A DNA stretch of 43,279 nucleotides from Actinomycetaceae bacterium (GCA_015062745.1 SUUB01000004.1:62323-105601); one strand, 5' to 3'. Numbered from the stretch's first letter, positions 16,823-26,333 are shown. Notes: generated by a model from the letters alone, not told the origin. Program-made: numbers and translations.

Positions 16823-17211
16823 GTTACACGCCGAAACGCGTCCAGCGTCGCCGCGAGAAGGGCTACCGGACACCACTCTGTGGCTGCGGCTGCGGGAAAC
16901 CCGCCCGGTACGTCGGACGCCCCACGAAATGGGGCAACCCCGCCATAATCGGCCAACGCATGCCCGAAAGCCCCTACGAACTGCGGGAGACGCTCCCCAT
17001 CATCCGCGACGCTAAGCAGGCCGTCGAATGGTACTCCCAGTGGATGGGCAGAATCGCCGCAGGGCGCGACGCAGACGGCCACAATGCGACCCTCGACGCG
17101 CTGCGCGCCGAGCTGGCCGGGCACGACCTGGCCTGCTACTGCCCACCCGACCAGCCCTGCCACGCCGACATACTCCTAGCCCTAGCTAACCCGCAGGAGA
17201 GCCAGCCGTGA
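16819..17211 (+). CDS. DUF4326 domain protein
   Basis: VGRPTKWGNPAIIG...AVEWYSQWMGRI...LRAELAGHDLACYCPPDQPCHADILLALAN. Confidence 0.85.
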   Translation: MSYTPKRVQRRREKGYRTPLCGCGCGKPARYVGRPTKWGNPAIIGQRMPESPYELRETLPIIRDAKQAVEWYSQWMGRIAAGRDADGHNATLDALRAELAGHDLACYCPPDQPCHADILLALANPQESQP

Positions 17212-17333
17212 GGATCACTATCACGATAGACACCGACCAGTACGACGACGCCGGCGGGCCGTACGAGCAGGAGATCCCCACCCCGCCCCGCACCGTCGGA
17301 TTCCAACCCAACCAGGACGAGGAAGCTAAATGA
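17208..17333 (+). CDS. Small hypothetical protein (41 aa)
   Basis: MRITITIDTDQYDDAGGPYEQEIPTPPRTVGFQPNQDEEAK, coupled on both sides. Confidence 0.5.
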   Translation: MRITITIDTDQYDDAGGPYEQEIPTPPRTVGFQPNQDEEAK

Positions 17334-17668
17334 CCACCGAAAAACCAGAAACCCACGCCGAGGCCGCCGCCCGACTCCTCGCAGCATCCCGCACCACATC
17401 GGCAACGGACTCCTGGCGATGCCTCGCCGCCGCCGGCATCCACGCCACCCTCGAAATCGCCGACATGGGCCGCGCCATCGCACAAGCCCTCATCCTCCTC
17501 AACCAACCCACAAACAGCCCACGCTACGAAGCCCGCCTCGCCGGACTCGCAGCCACCATCGGCTACCCCGACCCCGCCGACCCATCCGGCAACCTCGCCC
17601 GCCTCCTCGACCAGCAAAACAACATCGAGCGCGCGCAACGCCACGAACAGAACGGAGACAACGCATGA
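17330..17668 (+). CDS. Hypothetical protein
   Basis: 112 aa, Ala-rich, coupled. Confidence 0.55.
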   Translation: MTTEKPETHAEAAARLLAASRTTSATDSWRCLAAAGIHATLEIADMGRAIAQALILLNQPTNSPRYEARLAGLAATIGYPDPADPSGNLARLLDQQNNIERAQRHEQNGDNA

Positions 17669-18150
17669 CCACCCTCGCCGTCGCATACCACCGCATCGCA
17701 GACCTCGAACCCGACCGAGCCCAAATCCGCGAAGGCGTCATCCAAGGACTCGCCGTCGACTACTGGGAAGGCTACGAAACTGCCATCCACGACGCCCTCC
17801 ACGTGATCCGCCAACTCGCCAAAGACACCCGACCACCCATCGACACCACCCCACCCGAATCACCCGCCGCACACCTCACCACACGCAACCCCGCCGACGA
17901 CCCCATCAACCCCGACGACGAATACGACGTCGTCGCCTGCACCCTCTCCTACCACCACCTCACAACCAACGGAGCCACCATAACCTGCACATGCGGCCAC
18001 AAACCCCCGGCCAACAGGACACCCTCCGGGCAACGCCTACAAGACGCCATCACCGACCACGTCGACCACGCCACCCGACACATCCTCCAAGCACTCGCGG
18101 CCCTCTACTCCAGACCCTCGGGAGACGCTCATGTGGACAGCGACGACTAG
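17665..18150 (+). CDS. Hypothetical protein
   Basis: MTTLAVAYHRIADLEPDRAQIREGVIQGLAVDYWEGYETAIHDALHVIRQL... Confidence 0.6.
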   Translation: MTTLAVAYHRIADLEPDRAQIREGVIQGLAVDYWEGYETAIHDALHVIRQLAKDTRPPIDTTPPESPAAHLTTRNPADDPINPDDEYDVVACTLSYHHLTTNGATITCTCGHKPPANRTPSGQRLQDAITDHVDHATRHILQALAALYSRPSGDAHVDSDD

Positions 18151-18322
18151 CACTGGTGCCGCCGACACCACAGGCGGGGATCCGTTATCCGTCCCGCAGC
18201 TCTGGAGGACAGCCCGGGTTCCACTACCAGGCCTCGCCCGGCCTCTCCCGGAGCTCAGCGCGCTACTCGCCCCGGCAGAAGCGTTCGCCGGGACCCCCAT
18301 CTACTACCGGACCGTAGATTAA
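18131..18322 (+). CDS. Small hypothetical protein
   Basis: 63 aa ORF overlapping the end of the previous gene. Confidence 0.4.
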   Translation: MWTATTSTGAADTTGGDPLSVPQLWRTARVPLPGLARPLPELSALLAPAEAFAGTPIYYRTVD

Positions 18323-18337
18323 TCGCAGGAAGGACCC

Positions 18338-19108
18338 ATGGCAGATAAGCTTGCCGCACAGCTTCAAGACGTCATCCGTCTCGCGAACACGATGCCGGAC
18401 CCGCACCGGGTATGGTCACCAGTGCATGCCACCGACCCGTCACGTCCCGCCACCAGCGGCGGGCACCGCACAGACGTGTTGCCCTTCGGTCTGTCCAACA
18501 TGCTCGACTATTGGGATACCCCGCCTGTTGACCCGGCCGGGATCCGCTCACGAGACGGCCTCAACCAATGGGCCCAAGCGTGGGCGACGGCGTGGTGGAC
18601 ATGGCGAGACACCCCAAGCGAACCCAAACCCACCGGCCAGCCGCTGCTGTGGCTGCACACCAACCTCCCCTGGGCCGAGTTATCCTACCCGGCCATGGAT
18701 CAATTCGCCGACGAACTCGACACCGTCTATCACATCCTCCAGCGGGCCTGCGGACTCGCCCCGGTCCCGACCGACCGGCACTGTCCCACCTGCGGGACTG
18801 TCCTCGTTCACCCGGTAACAGCCCACGGTGTCGCCGACACCTACCACTGCCAGGACTGCGACACCGACTGGACCACGGCGGGTATCGCCGAATACCAACG
18901 GCTGCGCATCCAAGCTGCTAACCCACGGGTCTCCCGGGCCGAGGCTGCGCGTCTCCTGCGCATTCCACGCCGCCGTATCCGCGTCTGGATCGCCAGGGGA
19001 CAACTGACCCCCGGCCCTGACGGCCTGATCTCACTCGCTGCCGCCTGCCGTCTCACGGCTGCCGACACGCCCACACCGGCCACGCTTGACCCGGGGGACG
19101 AATCGTGA
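18338..19108 (+). CDS. Phage protein with zinc ribbon and HTH
   Basis: CPTCGTVLVHPVTAHGVADTYHCQDCDTDW then VSRAEAARLLRIPRRRIRVWIARGQL. Confidence 0.75.
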   Translation: MADKLAAQLQDVIRLANTMPDPHRVWSPVHATDPSRPATSGGHRTDVLPFGLSNMLDYWDTPPVDPAGIRSRDGLNQWAQAWATAWWTWRDTPSEPKPTGQPLLWLHTNLPWAELSYPAMDQFADELDTVYHILQRACGLAPVPTDRHCPTCGTVLVHPVTAHGVADTYHCQDCDTDWTTAGIAEYQRLRIQAANPRVSRAEAARLLRIPRRRIRVWIARGQLTPGPDGLISLAAACRLTAADTPTPATLDPGDES

Positions 19109-19357
19109 AACGCTTTTTGGTGACGAACTATGCCCCGAGGGGAAACAAGCACCCCCTCTCACCAACAAAACCCCCTACCCCACAAGTGGACGCCCCCTTC
19201 GTCGAAACGTGCCCCCACGCCGCGAAAACACCCCGCCGCCCCAGAACAAGCACGCCCCGACCAGACGACCCTCCACACGCCACACGCGCCACTCATGGTC
19301 ACGGCAAACCCTGCGGCCGACCTGGCCGGTCATCCACACAACCCAGGACGCTTCACA

Positions 19358-19663
19358 ATGACCACCAGTCGCACCGGAACCGCCTCCCATCGAAAATGGC
19401 GAGAGCACGCACTCACCGAAGCGAAGAACAACGGACAAACACACTGTCCGCTTTGCGGAACACGCCTGAACTACACGACAACCAGGCAACCGAACTCGGC
19501 CGAACCCGACCACATCACCCCATACGCACACGGCGGCACCAACACCCCGGACAACGCCCGCATCATCTGCCGTCAATGCAACCAACGACGCGGCGCCCAC
19601 ACCACACGCCACCACACGGACACACTCCAGCCCTCCACAACCACCACGCTCCTCGCCTGGTAA
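19358..19663 (+). CDS. HNH endonuclease (packaging-associated)
   Basis: HCPLCGTRLNYTTTRQPNSAEPDHITPYAHGGTNTPDNARIICRQCNQRRG. Start uncertain (frame open from 19130). Confidence 0.85.
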   Translation: MTTSRTGTASHRKWREHALTEAKNNGQTHCPLCGTRLNYTTTRQPNSAEPDHITPYAHGGTNTPDNARIICRQCNQRRGAHTTRHHTDTLQPSTTTTLLAW

Positions 19664-19854
19664 CCAGTCCTTCACGCCACCAGCCCCGCCCTGACCGGCC
19701 ATCAGCCCGCCCTGACCGGCCAGCCGAGCCTCGCACCGCAAAAAACGGGGGCATATGCCCCTCCCCGGCCCGTCCTGCACACCCGGAGCGCATAGCGAGA
19801 TATCTCCCCGATCGATTTTCCACAACCCCTATATAGGCCCGAGAGGTGACCATC

Positions 19855-20163
19855 ATGCCCGCTCGTCGTCTCCAACCGGTCCCGGCAGCAGGCCCGGACA
19901 CCAAAACGCCCCGGAAGACCACAACGCGCCGGTCGGTAGCCAAGGCAGCGGATGAAGGCACCCAGTTGGAGCTCCTGCTCGTGCTGCGGAACCGTCTCGC
20001 GAAAGCAATTGACGACAAGGCCACCCCGCCGCGTGACCTGTCCTCGCTCTCGCGCAGGCTCATGGAGGTGTCCCGGGAGATTCAGGCGTTGGAGCGACAG
20101 GAGGCAGAAGATGCCGACCAGACGGACCACGGGGACGACGCCTTCGACCCCTCGACTGTCTGA
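19855..20163 (+). CDS. Terminase small subunit
   Basis: MPARRLQPVPAAGPDTKTPRKTTTRRSVAKAADEGTQLELLLVLRNRLAKAIDDKATPPRDLSSLSRRLMEVSREIQALE; immediately before TerL. Confidence 0.75.
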   Translation: MPARRLQPVPAAGPDTKTPRKTTTRRSVAKAADEGTQLELLLVLRNRLAKAIDDKATPPRDLSSLSRRLMEVSREIQALERQEAEDADQTDHGDDAFDPSTV

Positions 20164-21616
20164 CGTCGCGAAACGCCTCTGCGTCCCCGCGGGGATCGTC
20201 ACAACCGGGTGGGGTGCGGTGGAACGCAAATGCGCCCGGCTGGGGATCCACTTCGACACGTGGCAGACCGGTCTCGGCTCGCTGATCCTCGCAAAACGGG
20301 ACGACGGCCAATATGCGGCCGGCGTGGGCGGCGCGGTCATGTCAATTCCCCGGCAGACCGGCAAAACCTATCTGGTCGGATGGATGGTCTTCGCCCTATG
20401 CCTGCTCCACCCCGGGCTGACAGTGATTTGGACAGCCCACCGGGTACGCACCAGCCAAGAAACGCTGGGAAAGATGGCGGCCATGGCGGACCGGCAAACC
20501 GTCGCCCCGTCAATCGCGACGGTGCGCACGGCGAACGGCAAGGAAGCGATCATCTTCCGTAATGGTGCCCGGATCCTATTCGGTGCTCGGGAGTCCGGGT
20601 TTGGTCGCGGCTTCGACAAGGTTGACCTGCTCGTGCTGGACGAAGCACAGATCCTTACAGAGGCGGCCCTGTCGGACATGGTCCCGGCGACGAACGCCGC
20701 ACCAAACGGTCTCGTGGTGATGATGGGCACACCGCCCCGTCCGAAAGACCCGGGCGAAGCGTTCCTAGCCCGCCGACGCGAAGCACTCAGCGGAGACAAA
20801 GACACGCTGTATGTCGAGTTCGGCGCGGACGATGACACACGCCCGGAAACATGGCCCGCCGGTCATATCGACTGGGGACAAGTCGCACGCGCGAACCCGT
20901 CCTATCCGCACCGCACATCCAAGCAAGCCATACAACGTATGGCCAAGCTTGTCGGCTCTATGCAGAACTTCCGACGGGAAGCCCTCGGCCTGTTCGACGC
21001 GAAAGGCACCCGCCGGCTCATCTCCCAGCACGAATGGGACTCCACCGGTGTTACGGCCGCGCCGGACGGCCTGGACGACGGACTGAAATGCTTCGGCGTC
21101 GCATTCAACCTGGACGGTTCCCGCCTGTCACTTGCCGGCGCGATTAAGTACACGGCCGGCACTCACGTGGAGCTGATCGGCTCCTGGTCCGGCCCGTCGG
21201 ACGGCGGCATGACCGCGCTGGCGGACTGGCTGGCTGACCGGTGGAAACAGGTCGGGATGATCGCCCTGTCTGGCAGGTCTGGCTCGACCGCGTTGGAGGG
21301 CCTGCTGCGGGATCGTGGCGTCCCGGCAACGGTGATCCGTGGAGCGACCACGAGCGAGTACTACAAGGCGTGCGCACTGTTCTATTCCGCCATCCAAGAA
21401 CGCACGGTCACACACCCGGTAGGACAACCGGGCGACGCATTGAACATGTCGGTCGAAGTGTGTGACGCGCGCCGTCGCGCCTCGGACGGGGCATGGGGAT
21501 GGCATGCAACCACGGACGATGGGGACGACACGCCCCTGGAAGCCGTATCACTGGCCCACTGGGCCACACGAACAACTAGACGACGACCAGGACGACGAAC
21601 AGGAGGCATGTCGTGA
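20111..21616 (+). CDS. Terminase large subunit
   Basis: MSIPRQTGKTYLVGWMVFALCLL (Walker A-like), VDLLVLDEAQIL (Walker B), nuclease-domain region. Likely ATG 20111. Confidence 0.93.
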   Translation: MPTRRTTGTTPSTPRLSDVAKRLCVPAGIVTTGWGAVERKCARLGIHFDTWQTGLGSLILAKRDDGQYAAGVGGAVMSIPRQTGKTYLVGWMVFALCLLHPGLTVIWTAHRVRTSQETLGKMAAMADRQTVAPSIATVRTANGKEAIIFRNGARILFGARESGFGRGFDKVDLLVLDEAQILTEAALSDMVPATNAAPNGLVVMMGTPPRPKDPGEAFLARRREALSGDKDTLYVEFGADDDTRPETWPAGHIDWGQVARANPSYPHRTSKQAIQRMAKLVGSMQNFRREALGLFDAKGTRRLISQHEWDSTGVTAAPDGLDDGLKCFGVAFNLDGSRLSLAGAIKYTAGTHVELIGSWSGPSDGGMTALADWLADRWKQVGMIALSGRSGSTALEGLLRDRGVPATVIRGATTSEYYKACALFYSAIQERTVTHPVGQPGDALNMSVEVCDARRRASDGAWGWHATTDDGDDTPLEAVSLAHWATRTTRRRPGRRTGGMS

Positions 21617-23049
21617 AGTACGGACGTGACATACTATCCGCGCCGATCGCGTTTAGTCCTCCTCGCGTGGCGGGCCTACCGGACGACCTGCAGGACCAAC
21701 TGACTGAGCTGGTGGTGTTGTGGGCGCGGAAACGGCCACGGAACCAGCTCCGACAGCTGTATGTGGATGCACACCACCTGGTGGAGAACCTGAATCTGGC
21801 TGTGCCGGCGGACATTGCGGCACGCCTGTCCATCGTGTCGTCCTGGCCAGAAAAGGCCGTGTTCGGCCTGTCTCACTTGTGCATGTGGGATGGTGTTGTG
21901 GCCCCGTCCGGGGATGAGGATCCGTTCGAGTTGGGAGAGGTCCTTCGGGAGAACCGGTTCGACGTTGAAATGCCTCAAACGGTCGCGTCCTCGATGACGC
22001 ATTCTGTGACGTTCATTTCGACGTCGGTGGGAGATGTGGCGTCTGGTGATCCTGACGTGTTGATCTTGTCGCATTCTGCCCAGTGGGCGTCAGCGGTCTG
22101 GGACCGGCGAACGAGGTCACTGCGTTGCGGCCTGGTCATTAACGATATTGACGACTTGGGTCGTCCGACCATGCTCACACTGTTGACCCCGGAGCAGGTG
22201 ATCACGTGTCGGACGAATGGTGTTGGGTGGTTCGTTGACTGGCACGCCCCACACGGGCTTCGCCGGGTACCGATGGAAGCGCTGCCGTTCCGGCCGACGT
22301 TGGATAGGCCTTTTGGCCGGTCCCGGATTTCCCGTCCGGTGATGACGATTACGGACCGTGCTATGCGTGCCGCGCTGCGCATGGACGTAGCGTCCGAACT
22401 GTTTACCGCTCCGGGCCTGCTGATTCGCGGGTTGACGGAGGAGCAGTGGGAAGATGTGAAACAGTGGTCCTGGAAGCTCGGAACGGTACGCGGACTCACA
22501 AAAGACGAGGAAGGGGACCTGCCCGAAGTGGACAGGATCCCACAGCAGTCTATGCAACCGTTTGTCGAGCAGTTGCGTGAGCTCGCGGCGGAGTTCGCCG
22601 GCGCAACGTCCCTGCCCCTGTCCGCGCTTGGTATCGTGCAGGACAATCCGTCGTCGGCGGAAGCAATCTATGCCATGAAGGAGGACCTGGTCAGTGAGGC
22701 AACTGCGGCGAACCGGATCTACGGGTATGCGTTGAACCGTGTTTATCAGAATGTTGTCATGCTGCGTGACGGCCTGGATGAGCCGTCCGGGGAGCTGGCT
22801 GGCCTGTCGACCCGGTGGCGGAATCCGGCTATGCCGTCCATCGTGTCCCAATCCGACGCCATGGTTAAGCAGATTTCTGCGATTCCGGGCTTGGCGGAGA
22901 CCGACGTGGCGTTGGAGGAGCTGGGCTATTCGGCGGAGCAGATCTCCCGTATTCGCGCGCAGATGGCACGGTCACAGGCCAGGCAGAGCCTCATGGAGGT
23001 CCTAGCTGATCCAGGCAACAGTGGTGACGTTGGGGGTGACGGCGTGTGA
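21613..23049 (+). CDS. Portal protein (SPP1 Gp6-like)
   Basis: LPQ-type portal features: ...EFAGATSLPLSALGIVQDNPSSAEAIYAMKEDLVSEATAANRIYG... Confidence 0.88.
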   Translation: MKYGRDILSAPIAFSPPRVAGLPDDLQDQLTELVVLWARKRPRNQLRQLYVDAHHLVENLNLAVPADIAARLSIVSSWPEKAVFGLSHLCMWDGVVAPSGDEDPFELGEVLRENRFDVEMPQTVASSMTHSVTFISTSVGDVASGDPDVLILSHSAQWASAVWDRRTRSLRCGLVINDIDDLGRPTMLTLLTPEQVITCRTNGVGWFVDWHAPHGLRRVPMEALPFRPTLDRPFGRSRISRPVMTITDRAMRAALRMDVASELFTAPGLLIRGLTEEQWEDVKQWSWKLGTVRGLTKDEEGDLPEVDRIPQQSMQPFVEQLRELAAEFAGATSLPLSALGIVQDNPSSAEAIYAMKEDLVSEATAANRIYGYALNRVYQNVVMLRDGLDEPSGELAGLSTRWRNPAMPSIVSQSDAMVKQISAIPGLAETDVALEELGYSAEQISRIRAQMARSQARQSLMEVLADPGNSGDVGGDGV

Positions 23050-24242
23050 CGACGCTGCGGGACGTGCAGCGCCTGCGCGGGGCCACAACTCAGGTCACGC
23101 TGTTGGCTCGGCGGGATCTGCGGAGATTCTGGGCACGTCTCGATCTGACGCAGCCGGAGCTGGTCCGTGACGCGCTGATCAACTACATGCCCGTCCTTGT
23201 GGACCGGTACGGTGATGTTGCCAGCGCGGTCGCTGTCGAATGGTACGAGGACGTGCGTGAGAAGGTCGCGGGCCTGCCACGCTACGCGCCGGTCATCGGC
23301 CAGAACATCCCCGACGAGGCCATCGTGGAAACAACCAAGTGGGCCGCCGGCCACCTATGGGGTGACGACCCTGCGGACACGCTGCGTGTCCTACAGGGGA
23401 GCATGGACCGGTGGATGAAATACTCCAGCCGGGACACGATCCGACGGTGTATCGACGCGGATCCGGCCAAGCCCCGCTGGGCACGCGTCCCGCAGGGAGC
23501 GAAAACCTGCGCTTGGTGCACAATGCTCGCATCCAGGGGCTGGGTGTACGAATCCCCGAAAAAGGCCGGCGACGCATCCCACAGGTTCCACGACCACTGC
23601 GACTGCGAGATCGTACCCGAATGGGACAGGAGGGCCGTCCACCTGGAAGGGTACGATCCGGACCGGTATTACGCCCTGTACGCGGAGGCCAGGGAGTCTG
23701 TTGGCGGGCCGAATCCAAGCCTGAACGATATTGCGGAGAGGATGCGTGTACTACATCCCGAGCAGTACACGGATGGCAAATGGCCGAAGCTCCCTACCGG
23801 GGCCAGCTCGGATGGGACGCTACAGGCCAGCGTGTATGAGCAGTGGCGACGCGACATGGCATTCATCCGCCCGCCAGGGGCGGATACGACACGATTCAAA
23901 ATCCCACCCGAACGCATGTCAGAAATCCCGGGCGGCTGGCCCTCCGACCTCCCACCGCTACGTGTCCGCGAATGGAACCACATCCTGTACGGTAATGCTC
24001 AAGGAGGTGGGCATCTCGCAGGTTACGGGTGGACGCACGACAGGCCAGAGTTTCCTGTTGACTGGACGCCACAGGACGTGCGGGATGCCATGGAAACGGT
24101 CCTCCGGGAGAATCCTCTCGCGTCCCGTAAAGGGCGGGGCGTGAAGCGAAGCGAAGGTACAGTCAAAGGCGTTACGCTTCGCGTGTATACAGCCACAAAA
24201 CGAGGTAACCTACATATATCAGGAGTGTTCCCCGTCGAGTAG
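23046..24242 (+). CDS. MuF/VG15-type minor capsid protein with C-terminal EndoU-like ribonuclease toxin domain
   Basis: N-terminal phage head module with AKTCAWCTMLASRGWVY...HDHCDCEIVPEWD; C-terminus REWNHILYGNAQGGGHLAGYGWTHDRPEFPVDWTPQDVRDAMETVLRENP...GTVKGVTLRVYTATKRGNLHISGVFPVE. Confidence 0.85.
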   Translation: MTTLRDVQRLRGATTQVTLLARRDLRRFWARLDLTQPELVRDALINYMPVLVDRYGDVASAVAVEWYEDVREKVAGLPRYAPVIGQNIPDEAIVETTKWAAGHLWGDDPADTLRVLQGSMDRWMKYSSRDTIRRCIDADPAKPRWARVPQGAKTCAWCTMLASRGWVYESPKKAGDASHRFHDHCDCEIVPEWDRRAVHLEGYDPDRYYALYAEARESVGGPNPSLNDIAERMRVLHPEQYTDGKWPKLPTGASSDGTLQASVYEQWRRDMAFIRPPGADTTRFKIPPERMSEIPGGWPSDLPPLRVREWNHILYGNAQGGGHLAGYGWTHDRPEFPVDWTPQDVRDAMETVLRENPLASRKGRGVKRSEGTVKGVTLRVYTATKRGNLHISGVFPVE

Positions 24243-24258
24243 AAGAAGGTGACATGCT

Positions 24259-24513
24259 ATGGACATACTCTCGGTTATCCGTGAAATGCTTGTCTACTGT
24301 CCCGACATGGAAGGAATTATCCTTGAACTCGCTGACGGAGATCCCGCAGCCGCTCTCGCGTCGCTGATGGACCAGTTCTACGAGGACAGGATCCGCATCT
24401 CAGATGATCTTCTCCAACATCTCCGTAGTCTTTCTGTCGGTGATTATTATCTGGAGGAAAGCTATCTTGATCTTGCCGAGCTGCAGAAAGAACTTGCGGC
24501 TGACGCCGCCTAA
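24259..24513 (+). CDS. Small acidic protein, candidate immunity protein for the EndoU domain
   Basis: MDILSVIREMLVYCPDMEGIILELADGDPAAALASLMDQFYEDRIRISDDLLQHLRSLSVGDYYLEESYLDLAELQKELAADAA; directly downstream of toxin domain. Confidence 0.6.
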   Translation: MDILSVIREMLVYCPDMEGIILELADGDPAAALASLMDQFYEDRIRISDDLLQHLRSLSVGDYYLEESYLDLAELQKELAADAA

Positions 24514-24537
24514 CACACTCTGCTAACCCCCGGCTTT

Positions 24538-24567
24538 AAGCCCTACACGTACCGTGTGGGGCTTTTC
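24538..24567 (+). terminator. Rho-independent terminator after candidate immunity gene
   Basis: AAGCCCTACAC-GTACC-GTGTGGGGCTTTTC. Confidence 0.75.
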
Positions 24568-24683
24568 TCATGCCCGAAAGCATGACCCCCAGTGCGTACC
24601 GCACGGCACGTACACCCCTCATTGTCACCCCTCTGGCAGGCCCGCACGGACCTACCTTTGATTCCCGCACGGGAAGGAACCTG

Positions 24684-25241
24684 ATGGACACCACACACAC
24701 GACACCCACTAACAACCAGCCTCCCGCCAATACTCCGTCCCCGTCGCAGGCTGCTGCACAGCAGTCCTCGCAGGATACGACCGACTGGAAGGCCGAGGCT
24801 CGGAAGTGGGAAGCCCGCGCGAAAGCGAATAGTGACGCCGCGGACCGCCTCAAGAAACTGGAGGACGAGCAGAAAACCGAAGTGCAACGCCAAGCCGACG
24901 CGCTCGCTGCGGCACAAGCCGCCGAAAAAGCCCTCCAGGCCAAGGTCGCAGTGTTTGAAGCAGCGGCCCGTCTCGGCGTTCCCGCCGATCTGCTCGCAGG
25001 CCCGCAAGACGACGATCTGGACGCCTACGCGGAGAAACTTTCCCAGTGGAAAGCCAAACAAACACCTACTACTGATACGACGACCGGTGACGGGAAACCT
25101 GCAGGTAGCCCGGCACCATCCCTTGGCCGTACACCAGCGGGTACCGGTGTCCTGTCCATCGACGAGCAGATCGCCGCAGCTGAAAAAGCTGGCAACGAAA
25201 CGCTTGTGAAAACACTCAAAGTGCTGAAACTCGGCAAATAA
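24684..25241 (+). CDS. Scaffold protein
   Basis: Coiled-coil DWKAEARKWEARAKANSDAADRLKKLEDEQKTEVQRQADALAAAQAAEKALQAKVAVFEAAARLGVPADLLAG; directly before capsid. Confidence 0.85.
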   Translation: MDTTHTTPTNNQPPANTPSPSQAAAQQSSQDTTDWKAEARKWEARAKANSDAADRLKKLEDEQKTEVQRQADALAAAQAAEKALQAKVAVFEAAARLGVPADLLAGPQDDDLDAYAEKLSQWKAKQTPTTDTTTGDGKPAGSPAPSLGRTPAGTGVLSIDEQIAAAEKAGNETLVKTLKVLKLGK

Positions 25242-25289
25242 CCAGTATCAGCACACCGTTCACTCCCTCATGGAAGGAAGGTCATTCTC

Positions 25290-26255
25290 ATGGCTGGAAT
25301 CACCGGGCAGGGCACAACCTACAACCTGCCGAACTACGTCGGCGAACTATTCGCCGCCTCCCCGGAAGACACCCCGCTGCTCGCCTCTATCGGCGGGCTA
25401 ACCGGTGGCGTCTCCACGAAGTCCCCGATCTTCACCTGGCAGGGCTACGACCTGCGCGACGCCGAGGATACCCGGCAGCGCAAGGAAGGAGAGGCCGCGC
25501 CGGACGGCACTGCCCGTAAGCGATACTCCGTGTCCAACGTGGTGGAAATCCACCAGGAAGCTGTGGAACTGTCCTACTCCAAGCAGGCATCCACCGGGCA
25601 GATCACCACGGACGGGGCGGCCACCGTCCAAGTAGGACAGGCCGTGATCCCCGCCGATGAAATGGCCTGGCAGATCGATCAACAGCTCAAGCAGATCGCC
25701 CGCGACGTGGAGAAGACGTTCCTCACGGGCACCTACCAGCTGCCTGCCGACAACACGCAGCCCCGCAAGACACGCGGCCTGCTCCAGGCAATTACGACGA
25801 ACGTGGCGACCACGACCCACACGGCAGCGAACCTGGAAGGCGACGACGTTCTGGACTTGATGCAAAAGGTCTGGGAATCCGGTGGCCTGCAAGAGTCGGA
25901 AACCCGCACGCTTATCGTGAACGCGACACTGAAGCGTGCCCTGACCCGGATCTTCATCAAGGACGCCAACTACAAGGAGGAATCCCGTAACGTCGGCGGC
26001 GTGAACCTGCAAACGTTCGAAACTGATTTCGGACGGTGCAACATCATGCTCAACCGGTACATGCCAGCCACCGAGCTGGTTGTCGCATCTCTGGAGCAGC
26101 TCAAGCCCCGCTTCTTGGAGATCCCGGGTAAGGGGCACTTCTTCGCGGAGCCTCTGGCGAAGACTGGTGCGGCTGACAAGGTCCAACTGTACGGCGAAAT
26201 CGGGCTGGAGTACGGCGCTGAGACAGCGCACGGCAAGCTGACCGTCGCCGCCTAA
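25290..26255 (+). CDS. Major capsid protein (SU10/DUF5309-like)
   Basis: 321 aa; MAGITGQGTTYNLPNYVGELFAASPEDTPLLASIGGL...; position after scaffold. Confidence 0.88.
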   Translation: MAGITGQGTTYNLPNYVGELFAASPEDTPLLASIGGLTGGVSTKSPIFTWQGYDLRDAEDTRQRKEGEAAPDGTARKRYSVSNVVEIHQEAVELSYSKQASTGQITTDGAATVQVGQAVIPADEMAWQIDQQLKQIARDVEKTFLTGTYQLPADNTQPRKTRGLLQAITTNVATTTHTAANLEGDDVLDLMQKVWESGGLQESETRTLIVNATLKRALTRIFIKDANYKEESRNVGGVNLQTFETDFGRCNIMLNRYMPATELVVASLEQLKPRFLEIPGKGHFFAEPLAKTGAADKVQLYGEIGLEYGAETAHGKLTVAA

Positions 26256-26263
26256 CAAGGCCA

Positions 26264-26311
26264 GGGTGGGGCCGTCACCGATTGATGCGCTGGCCGGTGA
26301 CGGTCTCACCC
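26264..26311 (+). terminator. Long stem-loop after capsid gene
   Basis: GGGTGGGGCCGTCACCG / CGGTGACGGTCTCACCC, 17-bp stem with two G-T pairs, 14-nt loop; no T-tract. Confidence 0.55.
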
Positions 26312-26333
26312 ACTCACACAAGGAGGATCCAAC

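Noticed and set aside
19105-19836. 243-aa Pro/His/Arg-rich ORF overlapping the HNH gene
   Set aside because: Composition typical of a wrong frame; HNH motif is in the other frame. A short real gene starting at 19105 cannot be excluded.
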